Part shown: positions 15,993-24,976 of the stretch, piece after piece
Numbering within the stretch: the stretch's first letter is position 1
Layout: the number at the start of each line of letters is the position of its first letter
NCBI RefSeq assembly: GCF_023278185.1
Contig: NZ_CP066356.1
Location: 8,982,001-9,046,000, forward strand
From: Bradyrhizobium elkanii USDA 76
GTDB taxonomy: Bacteria > Pseudomonadota > Alphaproteobacteria > Rhizobiales > Xanthobacteraceae
Reading direction: 5' to 3'
DNA length: 64,000 nt
Notes under the pieces: model-generated
What the model saw: only the letters and a program-made list of their open reading frames with translations
Told to the model about the DNA's origin: nothing
Database searches by the model: none
Position numbers and translations under genes: made by a program

Positions 15993-16769
15993 ATGGACGA
16001 CATAACGGACTCCTCAAAACGGCTCAATGGAGCGCTTCACGTACCGGTTCTGGTGATCATCGAGCAGCACCTGTTGCCCCGCACATGCATTCTCAACGTC
16101 CTCAGGCGGGAACTGGCCGACTTCGAGATCCTCGACATGGCAACGGTCCAGGGCCTGGACTGCATGTCAGCCCGCGACGTTCGTCTGGTGCTGCTGAGCA
16201 TCGCGGACAAGCCGATCGTCGATCCCTCGGTCGAGGACGATCTCGCCTTCGTGGCCGAGCAGTGTCCCAATGCCGCCGTCGCAATCCTGTCAAACCATGA
16301 CGACGAGCCGACCGCACAAGCCGCGATGCAGCGGGGTGTTCGCGGCTTTCTTCCCACCTCGCTGCCAATCGAGGTCGTCATAGCCGGCCTGCGCCTTGTT
16401 CTTGTCGGCGGCGTCTACAGGCCGTTGCCGGTCGCCGAGATGAACAGGATGCCGGGTTTCGATCCGCCGGACGCGCGCGGGCTTGCGTCCGCATATCTGA
16501 TGAACGAGGCAGCCAGGACGGCCATCGACAGGAGCGGTCTCACCCCTCGAGAGCAGCACGTTCTGGCGGAATTGGAGCTCGGCCTGCCCAACAAGCTGAT
16601 CGCAGCCAAATTGAAGCTCTCGGAAAGCACCGTCAAAATGCACATTCAGCATATCATGAGGAAATGTGCCGCTCACAATCGCACGGAAGCGGTCCTCCGC
16701 TGGCGCGGCCGGTCGCTCCCGCAGAATCGCGATCAAGATCCGGCTACGGCCCCAATGCCGGAGACCTAG
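15993..16769 (+). CDS. LuxR/NarL-type regulator with a degenerate receiver domain
   Basis: The 258-residue protein has a NarL/FixJ layout: receiver-like residues about 17-135 and a C-terminal LuxR helix-turn-helix (LTPREQHVLAELELGLPNKLIAAKL...STVKMHIQHIMRK). The receiver lacks its chemistry. The acidic pair is reduced to IIEQH, the phosphate-accepting Asp position reads LVLLSIADK, and the conserved Lys region reads GFLPTSLP. It is therefore unlikely to be controlled by phosphorylation. The start follows CGAGGAAATC. Its stop is 15 bases from the convergent end of the type I secretion operon, making it a candidate regulator of that operon. Confidence 0.85.
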   Translation: MDDITDSSKRLNGALHVPVLVIIEQHLLPRTCILNVLRRELADFEILDMATVQGLDCMSARDVRLVLLSIADKPIVDPSVEDDLAFVAEQCPNAAVAILSNHDDEPTAQAAMQRGVRGFLPTSLPIEVVIAGLRLVLVGGVYRPLPVAEMNRMPGFDPPDARGLASAYLMNEAARTAIDRSGLTPREQHVLAELELGLPNKLIAAKLKLSESTVKMHIQHIMRKCAAHNRTEAVLRWRGRSLPQNRDQDPATAPMPET

Positions 16770-16784
16770 TCACCCTGAGCGGGA

Positions 16785-18257
16785 TCAATCCTCTCTGAAT
16801 GCACCGCGGAAGCTGTCGAGCAGGGGCCTGAGCGCGTAAAGTGCGACGGTACCGCGCCCCGTGGTGATGAACACTTGAACCGGCATACCGGGCACGATCT
16901 GGAAGTCGTTGGCGGCGATCTGCGCGTCGTCGATCCGGATCTTGGTCGCGTAGTATGGCTGGTCGGTACGCTTGTCGAGTAGCCGGTCTGCCGATACGTG
17001 CACGACGGTTCCCTTCAGGCGCGGTACGCGACGCTGATTGTACGGCACCAGATGCACCTCGGCATTGAGGCCGGGATGAACCACATCGATGTCCTCGGGC
17101 CTCAGGCGGGCGGTCACGATGAGGCGGTCTTGCCGGGGCACCAGCTCCATGAGCGGAGCACCCGCCCCGATGACGCCGCCCGCTGTATGAATCCGCAAGT
17201 CGGTTATCACGCCGTCCTCAGGCGCCTTCACCTCCGTTCGCGATAGCTGATCCCTGGCCGCAAGCAACCGCTCGCGGAGCTGGAATATCTGGTTCTGTGC
17301 TTCGCGAAGCGACTGCGCGATCTCGTTCTGCCTGTCGCTCTCGAGCTTGAACAATGTGGCCTGCTGCTCGCTGATGACCTGCCCGGCGCGAGAAATCTGC
17401 GCGGTGATCTCGCCGCGGCGACCCTCAACGTCGGCCAGTTCACGTTGCAGGTTCAGAAGCCGCGGCCGCCGTTCGAGTCCCTTGTTCACGAGCGTCGTGA
17501 CCATATCCAGTTCTTCCCGGACGATGTCGACCCGCTGCCCGGTGGCGCTCTGCTGAGCCTTGAGACCTTCGATCTCCCTCTCGACTTGAAGCCTCCGTTC
17601 GCGAATGACCGCAAGCTGCGACTCATGAACCTGCCGGCGCGCCTGAAAAATGAACTGTTGCGCCGACACCGCGGCGGCGGCCACCCCATTTCGCTTGCTG
17701 TCCTGTTCCAGCGCGCTCGGGATTGCGATGCTCTCAAAGTTCTGCTGCTCGGCCTGAAGCCGCGCGGCACGAGCAATCGCATCCCACAACTGGCCTTGAA
17801 GGCTTTGCACCTCCGAACCGGGCCGGGTGTCATCCAGCGCGATCAGCGTCTGTCCGCTTCGCACGATATCGCCGTCAGCAACCAGGATCTTCCTGACGAT
17901 CCCGCCCTCCAGGTGCTGAATCGTCTTGCGGCTCGATTCTGATTCCACGACGCCGGAAGCGATCGCGGCGCTCTCGAGAGGCGCGAGGCACGCCCATGTG
18001 CCAAGCCCCAGCATGAAGCAGAGCACCAGCAGGTTGCCCGCCAGGGTGATACCGCGAAGCCGTCCACGCGGAGAGATCGGTGTCGGGGTCGCACACCATC
18101 GATATTCGAGAGGCTCGAAATCGTCGATCGCGGTAACCACCACCCCAAGTCGTCCGGCGAGCGGGGGGCTTGCCGGCGCTCGCACAAGCTGGTCCCAGAT
18201 CGCGGGTAGCCTCGATATCGCCGCAAGCCTCCAGATGGTAAGAGGATTCCGGATCAT
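16785..18257 (-). CDS. Type I secretion membrane fusion protein (HlyD family)
   Basis: The 490-residue protein is the periplasmic adaptor that joins the ABC exporter to an outer-membrane TolC-type channel. It has an unusually long cytoplasmic N-terminus (about 70 residues), one membrane helix (residues about 70-92), a lipoyl half-motif (ASGVVESESSRKTIQHLEGG), a long coiled-coil hairpin, and the second half (DGVITDLRIHTAGGVIGAGAPLMELVP). It ends with a beta-barrel region and PGMPVQVFITTGRGT. Its start overlaps the ABC transporter stop by four bases (ATGA), so the two are translationally coupled. No TolC gene is nearby. Confidence 0.92.
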   Translation of the reverse strand: MIRNPLTIWRLAAISRLPAIWDQLVRAPASPPLAGRLGVVVTAIDDFEPLEYRWCATPTPISPRGRLRGITLAGNLLVLCFMLGLGTWACLAPLESAAIASGVVESESSRKTIQHLEGGIVRKILVADGDIVRSGQTLIALDDTRPGSEVQSLQGQLWDAIARAARLQAEQQNFESIAIPSALEQDSKRNGVAAAAVSAQQFIFQARRQVHESQLAVIRERRLQVEREIEGLKAQQSATGQRVDIVREELDMVTTLVNKGLERRPRLLNLQRELADVEGRRGEITAQISRAGQVISEQQATLFKLESDRQNEIAQSLREAQNQIFQLRERLLAARDQLSRTEVKAPEDGVITDLRIHTAGGVIGAGAPLMELVPRQDRLIVTARLRPEDIDVVHPGLNAEVHLVPYNQRRVPRLKGTVVHVSADRLLDKRTDQPYYATKIRIDDAQIAANDFQIVPGMPVQVFITTGRGTVALYALRPLLDSFRGAFRED

Positions 18258-19990
18258 GGCACGATCCGCGATGTAACCTGGGGTCGGTTCAGGTGCCGCT
18301 CAAAGATTTCCTCGCTGTCGCCGAAAGCGACGACCGCCCCCTCTTCCATAATGGCAATCTTGTCTGTGGCTGCGAGGAGACCCATACGATGAGTGACGAC
18401 GACCAGGATGACACCGGCTAGCTTCATGCGCTCGATAGCGTCCAGCAGCATTCGCTCGCCCCCGTAATCGAGACTGGCATTCGGTTCGTCGAGAACGATC
18501 AGGCGTGGACCGCCGAAAAAGGCCCGGGCAAGACCGAGGCGCTGCCGATATCCGCGCGAGAAGGATTTTTCACGGTGAATCACCGTGTCGTACCCGTTCG
18601 GCAGGCGCATGATCGCCTCATGAATTCCGACCAGCTTGGCCGCCTCCACGACCTTCCGCCGATCGGCATCATCTAGCCGTGCGATGATATCGCTTATCGT
18701 ATCGCCGAGCAGGTCGATGTCCTGGGGGAGATAACCGAGACGGTGGCCGCCTAGGCCCTCGCGAAGCAGCGAGACGTCGGTATTATCGAGCAGGACACAG
18801 CCATCAGTTGGCGTCGACAGCCCGGCAATCACCCGGCCAAGCAGGGACTTGCCTGACCCGGACGCACCGATAATGCCAAGGCATTCTCCGCTCGCGAGCG
18901 TGAACGAGACGCCGTTCAGCAGAAGGTGGTTGGTCCCCGACAGCCTCACGCCGACGTTGTCGACAACGAGACCGCTCGACGCTTGCCGCTGCGAAACCTC
19001 CGGATCCTGCTGTCCGGCGGCGGGGGACGCGACGAGAACCGCGCCGAGCCGCTGACAGGCACTCACGGCCGTCCTGAGTGACTTCCAGCCTGCGATCGCA
19101 CTTTCGACCGGCGCGAGCGCGCGGCTGAACATCAACGTCGAAGCAAAGATGATCGCCGGACTCTTTCCGTGATCGAGGACAAGCCACGCGGCAGCCCCCA
19201 TTATCAACACCTGCGACAGCGCGCGGACCGGCTTGGTGACCAGCATCACGATCTCGCTTCGCCGGACCGCCACATCGTGCTCTCTGCGTGCCTCCTGCGC
19301 GTCATGGTAGATCGTGCGCGCAGCGCTATCGAGCATTCCCATGGCGCGGATCATGTGGATGTTGCCTGCGGCGGCCTGGAGGCGGCCGTAGCTTCTGGAC
19401 AGCGCGGCGCCGGATCTGAGCAGAACGTCCTCGGTAACCAGATCTCCGGCAACCGTGAGAGCGAAGAGGAAAGCCACACAGCAGGCGCCTACCACGCCAA
19501 GCAGGGGATGGATGAGAAAGAGGACCAGGAGGAATAGGGGCGCCCAGAGTGCGTCGAACAGCATCGGACAGGCGCCGGAATCGATGAACTGGCGCAGCAC
19601 GGTGAGATCCCGATATGCGTCCGACGCCCGCGTCCAATCGCCGCGAAACGCGGATTCGAGGCTGGCCGAAAGCACGCAAGGACGGAGCCGATCGTCGAGC
19701 CAGGCACCAAGGCGACCCAGGACAGCGCGCCGCAAGGCATCAAACACGCCGCCGACCACGACCGTGATCGCGACAATGAGCGTGAGCAGGAGCAGCGTGT
19801 CGCCGCTCCGGCTCGACAACACCCTGTCGTAGATCTGAAGAAGGTAGATGGAGGGCGCAAACAAAAGCAGGTTGTAGCTGCAGCTATACGCGAATACGAG
19901 ACCAAGCGGCCCCGCACAGCACCAAAGGGCCGCGTGCAGTGGCGTCGCGATCTGCGGCAGGACAGGCAACCGAATGGGCGGCATCAGCAT
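18254..19990 (-). CDS. Type I secretion ABC permease/ATPase (PrtD family)
   Basis: The 578-residue half-transporter has membrane helices in the first half (YSCSYNLLLFAPSIYLLQIYDRVL early) and an ATPase domain in the second. Walker A is GASGSGKS (near 375), the Q-loop is YLPQD, Walker B is LIVLDEP (near 498) and the H-loop is VVTHR (near 533). The ABC signature, normally LSGGQ, reads FSRGY in front of RQRLGLARA. That is a marked departure, although the surrounding helix is intact. The start at 19990 gives the usual PrtD length; a GTG at 20107 would add an unsupported leader. It probably exports the glycine-rich proteins encoded just upstream. Confidence 0.9.
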   Translation of the reverse strand: MLMPPIRLPVLPQIATPLHAALWCCAGPLGLVFAYSCSYNLLLFAPSIYLLQIYDRVLSSRSGDTLLLLTLIVAITVVVGGVFDALRRAVLGRLGAWLDDRLRPCVLSASLESAFRGDWTRASDAYRDLTVLRQFIDSGACPMLFDALWAPLFLLVLFLIHPLLGVVGACCVAFLFALTVAGDLVTEDVLLRSGAALSRSYGRLQAAAGNIHMIRAMGMLDSAARTIYHDAQEARREHDVAVRRSEIVMLVTKPVRALSQVLIMGAAAWLVLDHGKSPAIIFASTLMFSRALAPVESAIAGWKSLRTAVSACQRLGAVLVASPAAGQQDPEVSQRQASSGLVVDNVGVRLSGTNHLLLNGVSFTLASGECLGIIGASGSGKSLLGRVIAGLSTPTDGCVLLDNTDVSLLREGLGGHRLGYLPQDIDLLGDTISDIIARLDDADRRKVVEAAKLVGIHEAIMRLPNGYDTVIHREKSFSRGYRQRLGLARAFFGGPRLIVLDEPNASLDYGGERMLLDAIERMKLAGVILVVVTHRMGLLAATDKIAIMEEGAVVAFGDSEEIFERHLNRPQVTSRIVP

Positions 19991-20125
19991 GATCGTCACC
20001 GCCTGAAATCGAAGTCCGGCGCACTTGCCCGACGGCCAACGCGATCTGTCAAGAAGGGCATCGGCTTGAATTGCGGGATCGGCAGCAATGGCCGCCGGTC
20101 CCGCCACGGTCGGACGAGCCGATGG

Positions 20126-20584
20126 TCAGAATGTATCGAGGTGGAAGCTCACCTCTCCACCCAGCGCGGCGTTGCCGTCTCCGCCATTGCCGCCGATGCC
20201 CGCCAGGACCTCCTGGTGCTGGTCCACCGCGAGCTTGTTGATCTGAGTGGCATCCGTATTGGCATATACCTTGGAGGTATCGTGGCCGCTGTAGGATTTC
20301 TGGTTTCCGTTCGACTCGGCGCTTCCGCCATGGGCCTTCGCAAACACCGAGGCCGTCGCGTTTGCGCCGCCGGCGTCCCAATCTGCCGTCTGAGTGACGT
20401 GGTCGCCGGTGTTCACATGCACATCGGCGCCTTCTGCCTTGTTGGTTGGATCGAAGTTGAGGGTCGGCTTGCTGATGATGGCTCCCTTGAAGGTACCGTC
20501 GCCGCCATTTCCGACACTTTGACCACCGGTGTTGATCGATTTGAATTCGATCGAATCCGAGATGCTGATCGCCTTGGGCAACAT
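20126..20584 (-). CDS. Small glycine-rich repeat protein, putative type I secretion substrate
   Basis: The 152-residue protein resembles a single unit of the 480-residue repeat protein encoded upstream. It shares a GNGGDGTFKGAII block early, a central polar region, then a VDQHQEVLAGIGGNGGDGNAALGG block (in two stretches) and the short end SFHLDTF. It has no N-terminal signal peptide, as expected for type I substrates, whose signal is C-terminal. The start follows GGAGG at five bases. It lies 135 bases upstream of the ABC transporter. The secreted role is inferred from context and composition. Confidence 0.65.
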   Translation of the reverse strand: MLPKAISISDSIEFKSINTGGQSVGNGGDGTFKGAIISKPTLNFDPTNKAEGADVHVNTGDHVTQTADWDAGGANATASVFAKAHGGSAESNGNQKSYSGHDTSKVYANTDATQINKLAVDQHQEVLAGIGGNGGDGNAALGGEVSFHLDTF

Positions 20585-20848
20585 TTGAGCCTCCGTCCTT
20601 GTGTTGGCTGTCGTGCATCATCCATCCCGATCAGGCGGACGCGCACGGGCGAGTCTGATCCGGCGATGCGCGTTGCCGATAGATGTCAAATCGGACACCA
20701 TCCGGGTTGGTCGACCTACGTACGAAAGTATGACGTTCGTCGCGCAACATCGGAGCTCGAAGCATCGGGAGGCGCCCTTGCGCGAGATTTGCATGCGCAG
20801 GGAGTCCGCTACCTTGCGACCGGCCTGCGCGAGCGGTGCGATGTTTCG

Positions 20849-22240
20849 CTATGCCAACAGGTGAAGATCGGACAGAAGATGGGCGGAAAGATCGCCACCC
20901 AGCGCGAGATTGCCGTAGCCGCCATCCCCACCAAGTCCGGCAATCTGGACCGCACTCTGGTCGATGTGCACGTTGTTGACCTGATCGGCCACGGCCGTCG
21001 AATGGGGCCCCGCGATTGCGATATTGATGGGTGCATAGATCGCGACGCTGACATCGATCAGGCTGCCGGCAAAATAGCCGTTGCCGCCGTTGCCTGCGCC
21101 GTTCGCGCCGGTCGCAATCGTGTCGGAGCCGCCCCACAAGCCGTGGGAAAGAAGGCTTGCATGGCCGCCCGTCGCGGCGTTGCCATTGCCGCCGTGCCCG
21201 CCCATGGCGGCGATCTGAACTGCGGATTGATCCACGTCGGCGTCATTCGTCTGGACTGAATGAACGTTGGAGCCATAGCCCGCGACTGCGATGTTGATCG
21301 GGTCGTACACCAAGATCGAGGAATGCACGAGACTCCCGTAGAACGCGCCGTCGCCGCCGTTGCCGGCCTGACTCCCGCCCGTTTGAACGTCCCAGACGCT
21401 CCCTCCGTTGCTTGATCCCCAACTGGGGTCGAGCGTCATGATGCTGCCGCCGAAGGCCACATTGCCATTTCCGCCACTTCCGCCGACGCCCGCGATCTGC
21501 GTAGCCGATTGATCGATGTCGACTGTGTTCGATTGACTTGCATAGGCCGCGCCGCCTGAGCTCGCCACCGCAATATTGATCGGATGATAGATCACGACGG
21601 GAGCGTCCACCAACGCACCCGAGAAATGGCCGCTGCCGCCGTTTCCGGCGCCGTTGTCGCCGCTCCCGATCGCGCCGGAGCCCAAGGAAGCACTCAAGGA
21701 AGCACTGATGCTGCCTCCCGATGCGAAGTTGTCATTGCCACCATGTCCGCCGACGCCGGCCATCTGAAAGGCGGATTGATCGACATTCAAATCGTTGGAC
21801 TGGTTGGCCACGGCGACCGAGCCGTATCCCAAACTCACCGAAATGTTGATCGGTTCATAGATCAACAGGGATGCGTGAATGATACCTCCGTAAAAGTAAC
21901 CGTCTCCGCCGTTCCCGGCGGTGTTCGCCCCGCTCTCGATCGAAGCGATGCCGGTCGCGGAATGAGATGCGCCGGCAGCAGGCTTCGTTGCCGAAACATC
22001 CAGGCTCGCCGCAGTGTGGTTGCCGACGTGGCCGCCGGTGCCGACCTCCGACGCGGTGGGATGGTCGGATTGGCCCGGGCCAGAGTCATGGGGCGGGGAA
22101 TTCGCGGTCGCGGGATGCGCATCGAGCCCTGCAAACGGGCTGCTCGGTGCCGGACCCTGCTCGTCGTCACCATCGTGCCCATCGTGGCGATGAGAGGCGT
22201 GATGCAGCCGGATCCCATCCGACATCCGCGAAAAATCCAT
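20849..22240 (-). CDS. Glycine-rich four-repeat protein, putative type I secretion substrate
   Basis: The protein has about 463 residues. After a His/Asp/Pro-rich N-terminus of roughly 100 residues come four tandem units of about 90 residues. Each unit runs AGNGG.G.F.G, then a hydrophobic strand with IY.PINIAVA, then a Q.N....DQSA.QIAG stretch, then GG.GGNGN.A.GG. The PINI anchor recurs with spacing of about 90, 94 and 90 residues. No signal peptide is seen. The composition suggests an extended beta-solenoid or adhesin-like surface protein. The glycine blocks recall RTX repeats but do not match the consensus in tandem. The start at 22240 is preceded by AGGAAGG at five bases; ATG at 22255 is an alternative. 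Confidence 0.65.
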   Translation of the reverse strand: MDFSRMSDGIRLHHASHRHDGHDGDDEQGPAPSSPFAGLDAHPATANSPPHDSGPGQSDHPTASEVGTGGHVGNHTAASLDVSATKPAAGASHSATGIASIESGANTAGNGGDGYFYGGIIHASLLIYEPINISVSLGYGSVAVANQSNDLNVDQSAFQMAGVGGHGGNDNFASGGSISASLSASLGSGAIGSGDNGAGNGGSGHFSGALVDAPVVIYHPINIAVASSGGAAYASQSNTVDIDQSATQIAGVGGSGGNGNVAFGGSIMTLDPSWGSSNGGSVWDVQTGGSQAGNGGDGAFYGSLVHSSILVYDPINIAVAGYGSNVHSVQTNDADVDQSAVQIAAMGGHGGNGNAATGGHASLLSHGLWGGSDTIATGANGAGNGGNGYFAGSLIDVSVAIYAPINIAIAGPHSTAVADQVNNVHIDQSAVQIAGLGGDGGYGNLALGGDLSAHLLSDLHLLA

Positions 22241-22544
22241 CGTCGCCTTCCTCATCGCAATCGCTCCGCGCAATCGGGACGGGTTCTGCACTCCGGACAG
22301 AATGTCATCCCGGGAAGGTCGAAAGCCCAGCCGTCAGTTCGGATATGGCGCTTCGGATGGACGCCGTAACATCGGCTATATCCGTTCTGGCGCGGTTACA
22401 GCCTTTGTCGTTTTGCGCGGGCCGGCGTCGCCGGCGCGGTCCATCAGCCCGCCGCTCCCGGGCAGACGGGTTGATAACCTTGCCCCGCCATTGCAATCGG
22501 GCAGCCGCTATCGCGGACCGCGAAAATCACGCTACACTCGCCTC
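22241..22544. other. Divergent intergenic region between the secretion operon and the lipid-enzyme operon
   Basis: About 300 bases separate two operons pointing away from each other, so promoters for both must lie here or in the adjacent leader. I see no clear sigma-70 pair, no strong palindrome and no gene. Confidence 0.5.
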
Positions 22545-23264
22545 ATGAGCGGGGCTGAACTTCACGCCGTCTTCGACGTCGCAGCATGGGGCGGGGCCGC
22601 GATCGCCATGTGGTGGCTGTCGCGCCGGCGCGGGCTGCAATTTCCCCGGCAATCCTTCGAGCTGCCCTACATCGCCGCGCTGCTGTTCGGCGCCGGGATC
22701 GGCGCCTACATCTTCGGCACGCTGAACCTGTGGTTCTCGGGCATGGCGGGCGTCGCCCGCTCGGTCGAGGGCGCGCTGGCCGGCGGCATCGCCGCGATCG
22801 AACTCTACAAATGGCGACACGGGATTTCGCTGCGCACCGGCGCGCGGTTCGCGCTGCCGCTTGCGATCGGCGTCGCGGTCGGCCGTCTCGGCTGCTATTT
22901 CGCGGGGCTCGAGGATTTCACCTACGGCACGCCGACCACGCTGCCCTGGCGCCATGATTTCGGCGACGGCGTGCTGCGCCATCCGGTGCAGCTCTATGAA
23001 AGCCTGGCGATGGCGGCGTTCGCGGCCTTCTATGTCTGGGCCGTGTTGAACCGAAATGCCGCCGTCATCACCAACGGATTCTACCTGGTGCTGTTCTACT
23101 ACGGGCTGCAGCGCTTCCTGTGGGAATTCATCAAGCCCTATGGCCCGCTGATCGGACCATTCTCGCTGTTTCACCTGCTGTCGCTGTTTGTCATGATTTA
23201 TGCCACCGTCATGCTGGCGACGGCGCCGAATGTGAGCTTGAAGCATGAACGCGCCGCTGCGTAA
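22545..23264 (+). CDS. Lgt-like (prolipoprotein diacylglyceryl transferase family) membrane protein
   Basis: The 239-residue integral membrane protein has about six or seven helices and the Lgt-family motifs GRLGCYFAGLEDFTYG (near residue 110) and HPVQLYES (near 148). True Lgt moves diacylglycerol from phosphatidylglycerol to a lipobox cysteine. Here the segment after GRLG differs from the GNF.N.E pattern of housekeeping Lgt, and the protein is shorter than usual, so it may be a paralogue with another lipid substrate. It is the first gene of a four-gene operon: its last 20 bases overlap the radical SAM gene. The start is ATG 22545; the longer upstream frame has no similarity. Confidence 0.8.
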   Translation: MSGAELHAVFDVAAWGGAAIAMWWLSRRRGLQFPRQSFELPYIAALLFGAGIGAYIFGTLNLWFSGMAGVARSVEGALAGGIAAIELYKWRHGISLRTGARFALPLAIGVAVGRLGCYFAGLEDFTYGTPTTLPWRHDFGDGVLRHPVQLYESLAMAAFAAFYVWAVLNRNAAVITNGFYLVLFYYGLQRFLWEFIKPYGPLIGPFSLFHLLSLFVMIYATVMLATAPNVSLKHERAAA

Positions 23265-24690
23265 GGCACGCCCTTACATCTTCTGGGGCCAGACCCAGTC
23301 TCTCTGCGAAACCTGCCTGGCCCTGGTGCCGACCAAGATCCAGATATCAGGCAACGAGGTCTGGTACGAGAAGCGCTGCAAGCAGCATGGCGTGCAGTCG
23401 ACGCTGGTCTCGACGGATGCGGCCTATTGGCGGCTGTGCAAGGATTTCATCAAGCCCGGCGACCGGCCGCTCGCGTTCCAGCGCCACACCGAATTCGGCT
23501 GCCCCTATGATTGCGGGCTGTGCCCGGACCACGAGCAGCACTCCTGCCTGGCGCTGATTGAGATCACCGAGCATTGCAATTTGACCTGCCCGGTGTGCTT
23601 TGCGGATTCCTCGCCGGCGCGCACCAGCTTCACGCCGCTGGCGAAGATCGAGAAGATGCTGGACGCGCTGGTCGCGAGCGAGGGCGAGCCCGACCTGGTG
23701 CAGATATCCGGCGGCGAGCCGACGCTGCATCCGGATTTCTTCGCCATTCTGGATGCGGTGCGCGCCCGCCCGATCCGCCATGTCATGATCAATACCAACG
23801 GCCTCAGGATCGCGCGCGAGCCCGACTTCGTGGCGAAGCTCGCCGAGAACAGGCGCGGGCTGGAGGTCTATCTGCAGTTCGATTCGCTGCAGCGCGAGGC
23901 GCTGGTCAATCTGCGCGGCGCGGATTTGCGAAAAATCCGCCAACAGGCGCTGGAGAATCTCGAGCGCCACGGCGTCTCGACCACGCTGGTCGCGACCATC
24001 AAGCGCGGCGCCAACGACGGCGAGATCGGCGACATCGTCCGTCACGCGCTGACCTGGAAGTGCGTCCGCGGCGTCACGCTGCAGCCGGTGCAGGATGCCG
24101 GCCGCAACGAGCATTTCGACAAGGACACCGACCGTATCATGCTGTCGGAGATCCGCCGGCGCGTGATCGAGACCGGGGTGTTCGGCGCTGACGACATGAT
24201 CCCATTGCCCTGCAATCCCGAGAGCATCTCGATCGGCTACGGCCTGCGCAACGGCGACAAGGTGCTGCCGCTGACCTCGCTGATCCCGCAGGAGCAGCTC
24301 ATCGCCGTGATGCCCAACACCATCAGCCCGGAGAAATATCCGGTGTTGCGGGAGAAGTTTGTCGACCTGTTCTCGCTGTCGTCGGGGCCGCTGAACACCT
24401 CGGAGCGGGTCTGCGAATTGCTGTGCTGCCTGCCGAGCTTCGAGGTGCCGGAGGGCCTGACCTACGAGAACGTGTTCCGCGTCACCATCGTGCAGTTTCT
24501 CGACCGCTTCAATTTCTGCGTCGGCAACGTCAAGCGAAGCTGCATCCACTTCGTCACCGAGAGCGGCGCGATCATCCCGTTCGACACCTACAATCTGTTC
24601 TACCGTGACGGAAAGATCGACGGCATCCGCGCCGCGATGGCCGGCCAAACCTACCGTGAAGCCCGGCAAAGCGAGGAGGTGCGGCGATGA
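23245..24690 (+). CDS. Radical SAM protein resembling tetraether lipid synthase (Tes / MJ0619 family)
   Basis: The 481-residue protein has three cysteine-rich parts. First is an N-terminal metal site (SLCETC at 21-24, then RCKQH at 45-48). Next is FGCPYDCGLCPDHEQHSC (Cys86, 90, 93, 101), and then the radical SAM cluster EHCNLTCPVCFA (Cys111, 115, 118). A GGEPTLHPDF motif follows, and further cysteines (CELLCC, FCVGN, SC) lie near the C-terminus and may bind auxiliary clusters. This order matches, from memory, archaeal Tes, which joins lipid chains by carbon-carbon bonds. The overlap with an Lgt-like gene supports a lipid substrate. The actual reaction is unknown. Confidence 0.8.
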   Translation: MNAPLRKARPYIFWGQTQSLCETCLALVPTKIQISGNEVWYEKRCKQHGVQSTLVSTDAAYWRLCKDFIKPGDRPLAFQRHTEFGCPYDCGLCPDHEQHSCLALIEITEHCNLTCPVCFADSSPARTSFTPLAKIEKMLDALVASEGEPDLVQISGGEPTLHPDFFAILDAVRARPIRHVMINTNGLRIAREPDFVAKLAENRRGLEVYLQFDSLQREALVNLRGADLRKIRQQALENLERHGVSTTLVATIKRGANDGEIGDIVRHALTWKCVRGVTLQPVQDAGRNEHFDKDTDRIMLSEIRRRVIETGVFGADDMIPLPCNPESISIGYGLRNGDKVLPLTSLIPQEQLIAVMPNTISPEKYPVLREKFVDLFSLSSGPLNTSERVCELLCCLPSFEVPEGLTYENVFRVTIVQFLDRFNFCVGNVKRSCIHFVTESGAIIPFDTYNLFYRDGKIDGIRAAMAGQTYREARQSEEVRR

Positions 24691-24965
24691 GCGAGACCAA
24701 TCCACCGCCCATCCCGCCTGCACCACCGGAGCCACCCTACAAATACATCCCGCCGCCACCGTCACCACGCAGCGGCTGCGCCACCGCGTTCATGGTGCTG
24801 TTCGGGCTGGTCCTGCTGCTGCCCGGGCTCTGCGCCCTCCTGTTCGGGTTCGGCGTCCTGAGCGAATCGAAAACCGATCCCTCCATTCTCTTCCTGATCC
24901 TGCTCGGGCTCGCGGTCTGCTTTGCCGGCGTGATGCTGATCCGCGCCGCGATCAAGGGACGCTAG
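24687..24965 (+). CDS. Small proline-rich two-helix membrane protein
   Basis: The 92-residue protein begins with a Pro-rich cytoplasmic stretch (about residues 4-30), then RSGCATAFMVL leading into a first membrane helix, and a second helix near residues 65-88. Its ATG overlaps the radical SAM stop (ATGA), so it is translationally coupled. It is a paralogue of the next gene: both share RSGCATA at the first helix, and then G.(V/I)LL.PG.CA. The function is unknown. The conserved Cys just before the helix is notable beside an Lgt-like gene, but it is not a canonical lipobox. Confidence 0.7.
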   Translation: MSETNPPPIPPAPPEPPYKYIPPPPSPRSGCATAFMVLFGLVLLLPGLCALLFGFGVLSESKTDPSILFLILLGLAVCFAGVMLIRAAIKGR

Positions 24966-24976
24966 TCCGGGGCATC

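Noticed and set aside
20126..22240. Canonical RTX calcium-binding repeats in the glycine-rich proteins
   Set aside because: The blocks come close (AGNGGDGYF) but miss the first Gly and are not in tandem nonapeptides, so I do not call them RTX.
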